From Cephalotus follicularis (Eukaryota > Streptophyta > Magnoliopsida > Oxalidales > Cephalotaceae), in assembly GCA_001972305.1 (NCBI GenBank), contig BDDD01000027.1:208415-272414 (forward strand): DNA of 64,000 nt, given 5' to 3'. The stretch's first letter is position 1, and every line of letters begins with the position of its first letter. The notes below the pieces were generated by a model. The model was not told where the DNA came from and ran no database searches. It was given only the letters and a program-made list of their open reading frames with translations. Below, piece after piece: positions 53,501-64,000 of this stretch. A program made the translations under genes and the position numbers.

Positions 53501-55190
53501 TGACTGTCACAAAAATCAGATTATATTAATGAGTTAATTAAATGTTCATGCCAATGCAATGTTCAGAAAACCAGTCAGATTTCTCTACTTCCTATTCATG
53601 CTCAAAGTTCCCTAGTTGGGCATGAGAAGAGGTGAGTCTACAAGTTTTACCATTCTAGTTCTTCCATGATATTGGGTGATTTTGGAACACATCAAACCCA
53701 GACCAAGGCTAGAAAACCCTTTCAGGCTATCACCATATGAGGTGGCCAGAGTGCATAGATAAAGCTTTCCTCAGAATTCTAGTAAAACATGCAGAAACCA
53801 TTCTTTTTAGAGCACTTTGACCCAGCGATTTTTCATGCATCATTTATTGCATATCCCATTATGGTAGCGACATATGTAGACTCAGCAAGTCTGCTTATTC
53901 AAATCTCAAAAACTCTGTAGTTTATAAAAAGACTCGTATCAACACCCCATATAAACGAAGAAAATTTGAAGTAAGAATTCTCAAAGATTATATGCTCAAA
54001 AGTTACCCAAACATGTAACCAAGGGATTTGCAATCAGAAACTATATATACACGTAGATAATTAATCAAAAGGACATAAAAAAAAAAGAGCTCAGAGAGGG
54101 TGTATAACCATGCATTATCCCTTTGTCGAGAAGCTGACCGTACATCATAGATGAATTGAGGTCATTAAAAACTCTCAATGGAAGCATCCTAATTATAAGT
54201 AATGGACAAAGGCGTTCAAACAAACATAGCTGCATTTTCATAGAGTTGTCACTCGTATTAGTTCCACTATCCCATCTGTAGAAGATGCTTTCATCAATCC
54301 TGATCAAGGAAAAGAGCAGAATGGTTCACACAAATACAGTACCTTATGGAAGAGGGTTGCACATCACTGCATTAGACAAGAGAATGATATAAACTCTAAA
54401 AGTGGGTAGTAAATATGCTGGAAACATATCATTACAGTTATGTTTGTTAAGGTTATTCTCTCATCTAAATAAAAGAAAAATCGCATCTCAAAGAGTCCAG
54501 GTATCATGCAAGTCCATAGTTTCTTGGCTGATAGTACAGTTACAAACATGATAATATAATCTACAGGGTATGCCCCGAGCACCTCAGGCATTTGTTAAAG
54601 GAGTGTTAGAACTTAGAAGTGTATGTCTCCGACAAAGACATGGTTCATCGAAAAGATCTGTGTGCTACAAAATTGGCTACAATAGTTAATTGGAATAAAT
54701 AAAGAAACAACAGTTGATAAAAACAAGGAACAGTTGCATGCTATAGAATTAATTTCAGATAAAATTCCAAGTGAAATATGGTACTCACTCTTCCTGTCCT
54801 TTCATCTGCAACAGAACACGATGGAGGACTAAATCCGCAGCTTCTGTTAAGTGCTCACTAATAACACTCAAGAACCTGACAATAATTGCATTGGATGGCT
54901 CTGCAAACATCTTGTCAATCAAAGGTCCAATCAAGGAGCTCCAGTTGCTAACCTATTATATGTCAGAACAACCACTTAGCTCAAAAATATTGTACGAAGT
55001 CAATGCACAATAGATATAATATACGAGCACCCATTTATTTCAATAACAAAAGCTACGAATGCTGAATGTAGATGTAGACAAAAGAAGCAGATCATGAGAT
55101 AACATTTAACTCAAGGCCTCTAAATCCAGGTAATGCTAGAACACAGTGCTGCTAAACTAACTGGTTACAGTAGCCATTGCGCAAGACTTT

Positions 55191-55258
<68 letters not shown>

Positions 55259-55422
55259 GGTACACAAATTTTATAGACTCCACACCACTATGCATCCCGA
55301 AATTTATTCTAAACACCAAAACGAGGAACAACGCTAGGAAGTGCTGCTAGAACACAGTGCTGCTAAACTAACTGGTTACAGTAGCCATTGCGCAAGACTT
55401 TTGTGCGTGCGTGCGTGCGTGC

Positions 55423-55463
<41 letters not shown>

Positions 55464-58400
55464 GGTACACAAATTTTATAGACTCCACACCACTATGCAT
55501 CCCGAAATTTATTCTAAACACCAAAACGAGGAACAACGCTAGGAAGTGGTTTCAGCAATGACTGAGAATGTTATAATCAAGAAGTCACCATTTCAAGAAA
55601 GAATTATAGTGCAAGTAAATGTCAGATTGCTCATCATATGCAGACTCGTACATTAAACATTTTCCTTTGCTGGACAGGTTATATTCTGATACAATAGAAG
55701 AAACCAAGATAGGGACGGAAACACTCTCAAACGTAAGGAGTATGACAAAAAAAAGGACCTCTGCATACATTATAGTAAAATACCATGGAAAAAAAAAAAG
55801 TGATTCAGAAGCATAATCAATCTTACATGTTTAGACCACTCAGGGATCAGCCTGAACACTCTATCACTATCAAACTTTGGTCCTGCCATAATGTTGTAAA
55901 AAGATATGAGAGAATTGGAAGCACTGTTCATGCCAAAAGATCTTGAAGCCCACAAGCAAACAGAACAATGTTTGGTTGGAAAAGAAAGCATGACAGGGAA
56001 ATGTTTTACAATTCCAATTATTTCAGTTTGATTAAATTTAAAATATATAAATATATAAATAAATAAAGGAAGTGATAAAGGGAAAAATAAAAGCAAATCC
56101 ATCATTACTTAATACGATTGATAGTACACGAATTAAAAGCAAAATTGTCTATAGTCAACAAATACAAATACTTTTGCATTTACGAAGTAGTCTTGAGAAA
56201 CCATGTTCCAGACAAGATAATTATAATAAAAATTATGCTTTTTTAAAAATATCTATTACCTATCAGAAGATATAATAATTACGGTGATAAATGGACAGTA
56301 AAAGGCACCATAAACGTTGCATGGTGAATTGGATAAGCATCCCCAAGGGAAGAAAAATGTTAAAGGATGAGAATAATATGTCAACTGGACAACTGTAACA
56401 TCAAAGCAGAAAAAGACGCACCTTCAGCTATATGTCCTGTAGTTTCTGGAAGATCTAGGCTTTGACTGAGGTTGCTGAAAGGAGAAGAGAAGAGAAATAA
56501 CAAAGTGCAACTGCTTTCTGGCATGATATCTCTCAGAATGAGTTGAAATGTGTTTAAATTCAATAACAAAATATATCCGTTTGCTTTGAAGGAAAAAAGG
56601 CAAGATACCTGATACAGTCAAGCAGCATACTTATAACTTCAACTTTGGAGTTGTGATGTTTAAGCATCCCAATTAATGCATCATTGGCGCATGATCTTAC
56701 TTTTTCATCTGATGAGTAAACAAGGCGAACTAATGCAGGCAGAACTAACGATGGATCTGCACAAAGTAAAAAAGTGGTTCAGCGAAGATAATTTTTGGCA
56801 AGGCCATGTGGATCAAAAAGATAATTAATCATGATTATTTACAAGTAAGCTTTCCGTGACTAGAAAAAAAAAAACTAGCTAGTGATCCTACTAGATGAAG
56901 GGCACATGTGTAGACTCTGACACAGTGATATCATAAGGAAAAAGGAAGTATCCATCATGATAAAGTGTATTGAAATAGGGAATGTGTAGATTTGTCAGAA
57001 ACGAGCCAGATGATACAGCTAGCCATAATATGGAAACTTAATTGTTTACGACAAGCGAAACTGATTTTCTCTCACAAATTAAGTTAACTACGGTCTCTAA
57101 AGTCCAAACAAGTATGACTTGCTTATTCCAAGGAACAGTATTCTGCTTTTCATACCTTAAGCTCACCTAGATTACAAACAAGTATGAACATATATATGCC
57201 TGGTAATTGTTACCAAAATTCCAGATGCCAGACACCACATAAAAAGCAAATGATAACACTATACAAATTCGTAACTGTCAAAACTATACCGATCATTGGA
57301 AGCAAATTTGATATCTGTTCACGAATTACAAGTTCTTCATCTCCAAGGCGTTCTAGCAAGTTGTTCGATATATCTTTCCTGCCACATATCAGGATGATAA
57401 TTTATAAAAAGACCACAATAAGTGAAAACAACAGAAATTGCCAAGTTTGGCAACTTCCAAAGCAGTCTTATACCACGCCAATGGGGAAAGTACATCTGCT
57501 GAAATTGATGATACATGAATAAGTTCTGATATAACATCAATAGCATTCCTCCTCTGAAACACATTTCCAGAAGCAAGACGCTTTAGAACTTCTTGAAGGC
57601 AGTGATCACTTGTGCTCCTGGAGAACCATTTATCCAAGTTTAAAACCAACATCATAGACCACGAAGATCTTGTTATGTCATAACTAAAATGTGAAAGAAC
57701 AGAATGATACTTGGAGCAGTATTCTGATATGAGCATAACAACAGCTCTAGCCATTCCATCCCGCTCATCGAGGAAGGGAAGCAGCAATGGTAGCACGGCA
57801 TCCATCTGTCTACTGTCAGTGACGCTGCTTCCACATGAATTATTTGGCCAAAAAATGGCTGCCTTAAATATGCAGACTACCCCATCTATCACTTCTTCAT
57901 CAGCACAGCGAAGCTTTCAGATATACAAAACAACAGATTCACTGTATGTGAGAATGGCTACTATGGCACATAAAACCCAAATGCATCTCCTAACTTTAAA
58001 TTTTATTAATGACTAACAGTGTCACGTAGACTACTAGAATTCACTGCAGGAATATCACAAGTTGTAACAGGTAGCAACAGCTATTTGACCCGTCTAAACC
58101 AAAACCAGGAAACTTCACTGCACCAGTTACATCAAATTAGGCACTGATCTACAAGCTGGTAGAAAGAGCATGGTCATCAAAGCTTTAAAAATGTGGTGTA
58201 GTTTCAGTAGTAATATTGCCCCGACACCAGTACAATATAGTTGGAAATTACTATTAATGTAATATATCTGCGCCAGTAACAAGTTCATTACATATCCAGC
58301 AATCAGACATTGATTTTTTACTTTGGCATACCTCATATGTCCCCATTCCAATGTCATAAAAAAAGACATCTACTGACAGCTGTATATATGCCACAGCTGA

Positions 58401-61400
58401 TCATTGAATCGTCAAAAGCAACAATAACTGACTAGTAAATATATAAAAACTTTACATGGAGGGAATATTACTTTCAAAGGGAATAAATATGACTTCAGTA
58501 CATCAAGCATAATTACCTGAGACAAGAGAGCTCGTGATATTTGCATCCCATACTCTGAGATCATGTCTTCAAATTTCTTGCTATCAAAACGGCCCAACAA
58601 AAGGCATAGACAAGTCAGGAAAAATTTCCTACTTTCTACGCCACCATCCTTATTTTCAATCTGCCCCTCAGCATGGCTGTCTGTATAATACTGAAAGTTT
58701 TTTTTTGGAGTCAGTAACCTAATAACTCCGTAAAATTCAGTACAATGCATGTAAAAGCTATCATGACTCTTTTACAAAGAGATAAACTATTACAATAGTT
58801 ATCACAATTATTCTAAACCACAGCTTATAAGAGGTACCAAGAATCACAGCAAGCCATAAGTAGAAACATATTTGTCAATGCCAGTTCGTTAAATGTGAGG
58901 TAAAACATATTTAATAGATACATCAGCTTCTACTTAACCTTATGCTGTAACAATATAAAAACTAATGTAAAGAGATCTGGAAATATTGGACCTGGAGGCC
59001 AGATAAATATTGGTCCAACAATTCTTTGTGATGCTGTGGAAATTTGTGATCTTCCAAGCGTAATAGGATGCTGAAATGCTTCCAACAAGAAGAGAGTAGC
59101 AGTGCACTGGTCTTGGCAACTTTTGAGCCTGTCTTTCATGCAGACAAATGAATCATGATGCACAAAAAGTTGGACAGCATTACATGCATGATAAGCTAGC
59201 AAGTAACAAGTATAAGACCTGCCTCATCTTGCAAGCAAGGGTATTGTGCTCTTATCTCCTGCAACCACTTCAGCACTCCCCCCAATCCTTTAGCATGTAA
59301 AGGCCGACTTTTTCTGCTCCACTGTAGTGAATGGAAAGCATCAATATCCCATAAAAGTTACTTCTGGCAATAAACTTAATGTACTCTCAAAATGTGAAAA
59401 CAAAGTAGAAACAAACAGATCACACATAACCCAGTTGGAAAATTACAGACTCCTGATTAAAAATTAATCATGTAATCCCAATTCTAAAATTTGACAGTCA
59501 TGCTTAATTATCTCTTAGCAAGAATTTTCAGGTAAAAAGTTCTTAAATCCGTCAAAACTCTACATGTCCATAAATATAAAAATAAGAAATTTTAGATAGT
59601 CAGATATCAAAAACTTGTCCACTATTGAATACTAACTTCCAATGTCCCTAAAAATAGGAGTACAATAAAGATGTAACCCTCTCAAACACCTTATGACACA
59701 TCTAGTTGAGGCTACATTTGACTAAAGGAAACAAAGTGGGATTTGGAGATCCGATTTGGATTTGAGACATATAAATCCAAATTTTTCTGTGGATTCAAAA
59801 GTGATCAGTAAGATTTCTAATTTTTCTATTCTTAGAATCTGATAGCTAATCTTTTTTTTTTTTTTTTTTACTTTAAAACATTTTATAAATGCATGTTGTC
59901 AATGCATTATCATATTTGATTGGGGATAAAGGGGTTAAAGTAGGCAATAAATTCCTAACTTTGGCATATGCAGCAGAACATTTAAATTGGATTCCTAAAT
60001 ACAAATTCAATTGTTACCATTTAATAATATAAAATGTTTGATTCTTTATCGACTGCACAAAGAAAGAAAGATTATGATTTAAAGTTAACAAAATAGCAAG
60101 AAAAAAAATAAAAAGAGACATAGCATCTCTTAGGGTTCAGTTCTTCAAGATGGAAGAACAGGTTCTCAGAGGGTGGCAAAAGTACAATAAAATAAATTTA
60201 TAATGAAAAAAAGAAACATCTGTTAAATTTGATGAATAGTTGGCATAAAGTTATTACTGAAAAAAAGAAATCTAGTATGTTTCTTTCACCGATTCTTTAA
60301 ATTATTTTCTTTCCTTTCACATTGTAATTGCTGAAAAAATCCAAATAATGAAGAGGAAGAAAACAGTCAGACAGTTAAAATTTCAGGTATCAAAATTCAG
60401 AACTCAATATTATATGTTTATGTACAACTAACACATAATAGTTTAGACATAAAGATATGAAACCAGAAACAGATAACAAAGCAGAGAACCTACAGCAAGG
60501 AGTCTCTCGGCTAGAATAATGAGTTCATCTAAATGATCCCAAAGTATATATTCCATTTCCATGTTTGAGACTTTAGGAGATTTATAAGCCGATTTTGCTT
60601 TCTTCTCAACAGTTGCAGCAGGTAATAATGTAATCGGACGATTTAATGAACTAGAATTTAATGATTTTGGCACGTTATTTGAAGCCCCAGATTTCTTTGT
60701 TAATGCTTCAGTAAGAGCTAAAAGACAATCAGCAGCAGACACAGAAAGGCGAGATGGCAACTCAAATCCATCCTGCAAAGTGCTACAGAAAAAAAATGAT
60801 CAAATTTGAGACAAGTAAACCTCACATTAGCTGGAAATGCCACATATGGAACCTAAGTGAACAGACATAAAAATGTCACCACATCCCTTCCAGAATATAG
60901 TGAGAATCAACTGATAAAAGAAACATAGAGAACATATCATATGACATCATTGAACATTGGGTTTTTGTACAAACATTGTTTCCTATGCATAGCCACAGTA
61001 TGACTAGCCAAAAAATATCCAGATAAGATTTATACCTTCCTTTACATAGAAGGCGAGATAGATGCACAATGGATGAGCAAAGCATTTTCAATAATGCACT
61101 GTAATTCTCCCTTATTCCTGCAAAAATAAAAGTCATCAAACTTTAATGCCATGGAGTGATACCCTAATCTAACAGAAGTTTCACTTTTCAAACGTAATTA
61201 CAACTAAGCATTTCTTGTCTTACGAGATTTAATTGAAAGTCTAACTGACTCCAGTTATAGCTGTGAATACACACCCACAAAGTAACTTGTAGTTTTGAGT
61301 AGAATTAGAACATAGAAACTGTGCCTGTACCATTTACTAAATAGTGATCCATGACACTATCATACTCCACAAGACCACGAACAAGAGTACACCAGCCAAA

Positions 61401-62267
61401 GGCTATATAACGATCATCTTTCCTGGAGATGATATTAGCAAGATTTGTTGCAAGTGCTTGGAAAAGAAGCTCATCTTGAAACAGCCAGTCGAGAAGCATC
61501 AACGGTTGCGCGCCATGTTTTGACTCCTTGCACTTCAATGACTGGAAAGAGAACAGACATAAATAAATATTAATAGGAAGTAAGAGCTACTTATATAAAA
61601 AGGAACAATGATAATAAATAATAATACAGTAGAATACGTCCTATTTATAATCAGCAACAAGATCTCAAAATCTGAAAAAGAAAACACACTGTATAAACTC
61701 CCTGCATACTGATTAAGCCAAAAAAATGAGCATGAACACGATACTAAAATTACTAGTTTATAGTTTGATAACAATCACTCAAGAAAATGAATCTTAATAT
61801 ACTAAAGCTACAACCAAAGAATTAACCTAACAAAACTAAATTTAGTTAAATAAAGAAATAATATATATTTATATATTTATATGTACATGCTCAATCATGG
61901 GAACGAGAATGTCGTCTAATGATTCGTCCTTCTCAGCTGCGTCTCTAACGTACTTGTGGAGAAACCACAGCGAATCCTCCAAAGAACCTACAAAATTAGC
62001 ATGATTCATATTTTAATATTATATAAATATATATGTGTGTGCATGTATATGTATATGAGCAGCATATGTATAGATACCGAGTGATGATATTTTGGAGTGG
62101 AGGTGGAGAGAGAGGCGAGAGATGGAGTAGCGGAGCTTTTTAGGGCGCGAAGAGAGCAGAGAGCTCATAACTCTACCGATTGTGACCGTTAGCATTGATT
62201 CTGATTTCCATATCATCTCTTCTTCTTCTTCATCTTCTCTATGTGGCTGTTGTTGTAGGTGTTCCAT
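50597..62267 (-). CDS. ARM-type helical-repeat protein, 1118 aa, 24 exons
   Basis: Exons on the minus strand: 62267-62078, 61987-61887, 61541-61331, 61117-61036, 60782-60494, 59321-59219, 59128-58992, 58690-58517, 57913-57711, 57617-57474, 57378-57290, 56756-56609, 56474-56422, 55882-55827, 54952-54789, 54299-54109, 53367-53310, 53224-53152, 52554-52453, 52356-52260, 52175-52050, 51973-51732, 51591-51451, 50779-50597. All 23 junction phases agree. The protein is Leu-rich and helical, with ARM/HEAT-like segments such as DPSLVLPALVRLVYSSDEKV and AEVNPQIRAACVEVLFSAVY. The N-terminus has an acidic DEEEEE run. It recalls the Arabidopsis ARM repeat protein At3g57570. No catalytic motif is seen; a scaffold role is an inference. 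Intron 9 is only 93 bp and keeps the frame. Confidence 0.88.
55134..55548. repeat. Tandem duplication of about 210 bp carrying GT and GA runs
   Basis: Unit 1 (55134-55344) and unit 2 (55345-55548) are nearly identical: TGCTAGAACACAGTGCTGC, a GT-rich then GA-rich microsatellite, GGGTACACAAATTTTATAG, and GGAACAACGCTAGGAAGTG. They differ mainly in the microsatellite; unit 2 has GTGC repeats in place of part of the GT run. Located in intron 14 of the ARM-type gene. Confidence 0.95.
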
Positions 62268-62487
62268 TGAAATTTGTAATAAATTTAATAGATTAAAGCT
62301 TGTTTAATCACTGTTTTAACTCAATTTAACCACAGATTGAGCATCAACTAACCCTAGAAGGACTGTAAGAGCTTTGCAGTTGGAAGTTTCACGAGAGAGT
62401 GATTTTTCAGTTTTCTATTAACATTTGCCGCATGCAAAAACGCGCTACTTCATTGCCGTTTTATAATAACCACTATTGTTTTATAAT
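62268..62487. promoter_or_regulatory. Shared upstream region of a divergent gene pair
   Basis: Only 220 bp separate the start codons of the minus-strand ARM-type gene and the plus-strand PPR gene. Both leaders and core promoters must lie here or overlap the genes. A TTATAA motif at 62461-62466 lies just before the PPR start. Confidence 0.6.
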
Positions 62488-64000
62488 ATGGATGGAGGGG
62501 CAGGCAACAATAAACTTGTGGAAGTAGAAAACACAAAATTCTTAATGCTTTGGCAAGCACCATGTACCAGACAAAACCTCATAAAACAAAATTATGAACA
62601 AAAGTATAGAGATATATGCAACCTCCTGTTGTCACAAACCCACTCAAGATCACTCCCAAAGGGTCTCCAGCTCCATGCCCACATCATCAAACTAGGCCTC
62701 CAAGCCACCCCTAGCGTCTCACACCACCTCATCAATTTCTATACAAAGACCCAACTCCCCCTCTTTTCCCGCCAAATCTTTCACGAGACCCCACATAAGT
62801 CGTCCACCACTTGGAGCTCACTCATCTCTTCTTTCGCACAGAATGAACTCCCTTGCATTGCCATTGACTACTTTCGTCGAATGCTTGGTGATCATGTCCG
62901 TCCTGACGACCATATTTTCCCTTCTGCCACCAAGTCTTGCGCGATATTGGGGAGATGTGACATTGGGAAATCGGTGCATTGTCTTGTAATGAAAACTGGG
63001 TTTGGTGGCGATGTCTTTGTGGCTAGTTCGTTGGTGGATATGTACGCCAAATGCGGGGAGATTGCGATTGCGAGGAAAGTGTTCGACGAAATGCCTCATA
63101 GGAACGTGGTTTCATGGAGTGGGATGATTAGTGGGTATGCTCAGTTGGGTGAAGATGAGGAGGCTTTGAAGTTGTTCAAACAATCGCTGTATGAGGATTT
63201 GGATGTTAATGATTTCACGTTTACGAGTGTCATACGCGTTTGCGGCAACGCAACGTTGCTCGAGTTAGGGAAGCAGATACATGGGTTGTGTTTAAAAATG
63301 AGTTTTGATTCGTCCAGTTTTGTGGGTAGCTCGTTGGTTTCGTTGTACTCAAAGAGCGGAGTCATTGAGGGTGCTTATCGGGTCTTTGAGGAAATTCCAA
63401 TCAGAAACATTGGTTTGTGGAATGCAATGTTGTTTGCTTGTGCCCAACACGCTCACACAGAGAAAGCGTTCGATTTGTTTAAACTGATGGGGAATGTGGG
63501 GTTGAAACCAAATTTTATTACATTTTTGTGTGTGCTTTATGCTTGTAGCCACGCGGGGCTGGTTAAAGAAGGGCAATATTACTTTGAGTTAATGAAGGAG
63601 CACGGGATTGAGGCAGGGGCGCAGCATTATGCATCCATGGTGGACTTGCTTGGCCGTGCTGGCAAATTAAACGATGCAGTTTCCGTTATAGAGTCAATGC
63701 CTATAGAACCAACAGAGTTTGTATGGGGGGCATTGTTGACGGGGTGTCGAATTCATGGAAACACTGAATTGGCAGCATATGCAGCCGATAGAGTGTTCGA
63801 GTTGGGTCCATCAGGTTCGGGCATGTATGTGTTATTGTCTAACGCTTATGCGGCTGCCGGGAGGTGGGAGGATGCAGCCAGGGCTAGGAAGATGCTTAGG
63901 GACAGAGGGATGAAGAAGGAGACAGGCTTGAGTTGGATGGAGGAGGGAAATAGAGTTCACACATTCACTGCTGAAGATAGGTGTCATGCAAAGATGAGAG
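62488..64000 (+). CDS. MEF1: PPR protein, MEF1-like mitochondrial RNA editing factor, 3' truncated
   Basis: The frame is open from the ATG at 62488 to the window end, 504 codons without a stop or intron; the rest lies outside. It is a PLS-class pentatricopeptide repeat protein. Repeat signatures include VFVASSLVDMYAKCGE, ARKVFDEMPHRNVVSWSGMI, SFVGSSLVSLYSKSG, NAMLFACAQHAHTEKA, ITFLCVLYACSHAGLV and HYASMVDLLGRAGKL. The visible end (PTEFVWGALLTGCRIHGN, then LSNAYAAAGRWEDAARAR, KKETGLSWME) is the E/E+ region, so a DYW deaminase domain is expected just downstream. It closely recalls Arabidopsis MEF1 (At5g52630), a C-to-U editing factor in mitochondria. The first 20 residues are not an obvious presequence; the Met at 62545 is another possible start. 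Confidence 0.9.
   Translation, partial: MDGGAGNNKLVEVENTKFLMLWQAPCTRQNLIKQNYEQKYRDICNLLLSQTHSRSLPKGLQLHAHIIKLGLQATPSVSHHLINFYTKTQLPLFSRQIFHETPHKSSTTWSSLISSFAQNELPCIAIDYFRRMLGDHVRPDDHIFPSATKSCAILGRCDIGKSVHCLVMKTGFGGDVFVASSLVDMYAKCGEIAIARKVFDEMPHRNVVSWSGMISGYAQLGEDEEALKLFKQSLYEDLDVNDFTFTSVIRVCGNATLLELGKQIHGLCLKMSFDSSSFVGSSLVSLYSKSGVIEGAYRVFEEIPIRNIGLWNAMLFACAQHAHTEKAFDLFKLMGNVGLKPNFITFLCVLYACSHAGLVKEGQYYFELMKEHGIEAGAQHYASMVDLLGRAGKLNDAVSVIESMPIEPTEFVWGALLTGCRIHGNTELAAYAADRVFELGPSGSGMYVLLSNAYAAAGRWEDAARARKMLRDRGMKKETGLSWMEEGNRVHTFTAEDRCHAKMR

Noticed and set aside
62818-63576. Minus-strand open frames of 93, 74 and 75 codons
   Set aside because: All are antisense to the uninterrupted PPR reading frame.

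Overview
This is nuclear DNA from a eudicot plant. Coding regions are split by many short-to-medium GT-AG introns, intergenic DNA is AT-rich with microsatellites and small transposons, and every recognisable protein belongs to an angiosperm family. I rebuilt the gene models by hand from reading frames, splice signals and recalled family sequences. All rebuilt models except the right-truncated last gene close to an exact multiple of three with one terminal stop.

Layout, left to right: (1) GTD-binding/DUF593 myosin-binding protein, +, 246-2878. (2) Unnamed lysine-rich plant protein, +, 4943-6140. (3) A young, internally deleted Copia retrotransposon, 7678-9840, element on the minus strand, with two 209-bp LTRs, a 5-bp target duplication and a tRNA-derived SINE-like insert. 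(4) GT47 extensin arabinosyltransferase (ExAD-like), +, 14 exons, 10822-19306, with a non-autonomous hAT element in intron 11. (5) Plastid-type adenylosuccinate synthetase, +, 20384-23079. (6) UPF1/IGHMBP2-type SF1 helicase, +, 14 exons, 24390-31097. (7) DREB2F-like AP2/ERF factor, -, 32408-33256. (8) A repeat-rich gap with a foldback element split by a solo LTR. (9) PHD finger plus C-terminal Myb (TRF-like) nuclear protein, -, 37311-40477. (10) MARIS-like receptor-like cytoplasmic kinase, -, 41951-44614. (11) A 66-aa conserved-looking small protein, -, 48498-48698. (12) A 24-exon ARM-type repeat protein of 1118 aa, -, 50597-62267. (13) MEF1-like PPR editing factor, + from 62488, running off the right edge.

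The genes do not form a pathway; they are independent housekeeping, regulatory and cell-wall genes. Four of them (ARM protein, DREB2F, adenylosuccinate synthetase, ExAD) recall a single Arabidopsis chromosome 3 neighbourhood (At3g57570 to At3g57630) in collinear order. The kinase recalls At2g41970, which I believe lies in the sister duplicated block. This suggests conserved microsynteny.

I found no undescribed multi-gene system. The most unusual structures are the foldback/solo-LTR nest at about 34.8-35.7 kb, the hAT and Copia insertions with intact target duplications, the GC-AG intron in the synthetase, the 93-bp frame-preserving intron in the ARM gene, and an 84-bp in-frame duplication in the PHD/Myb gene.
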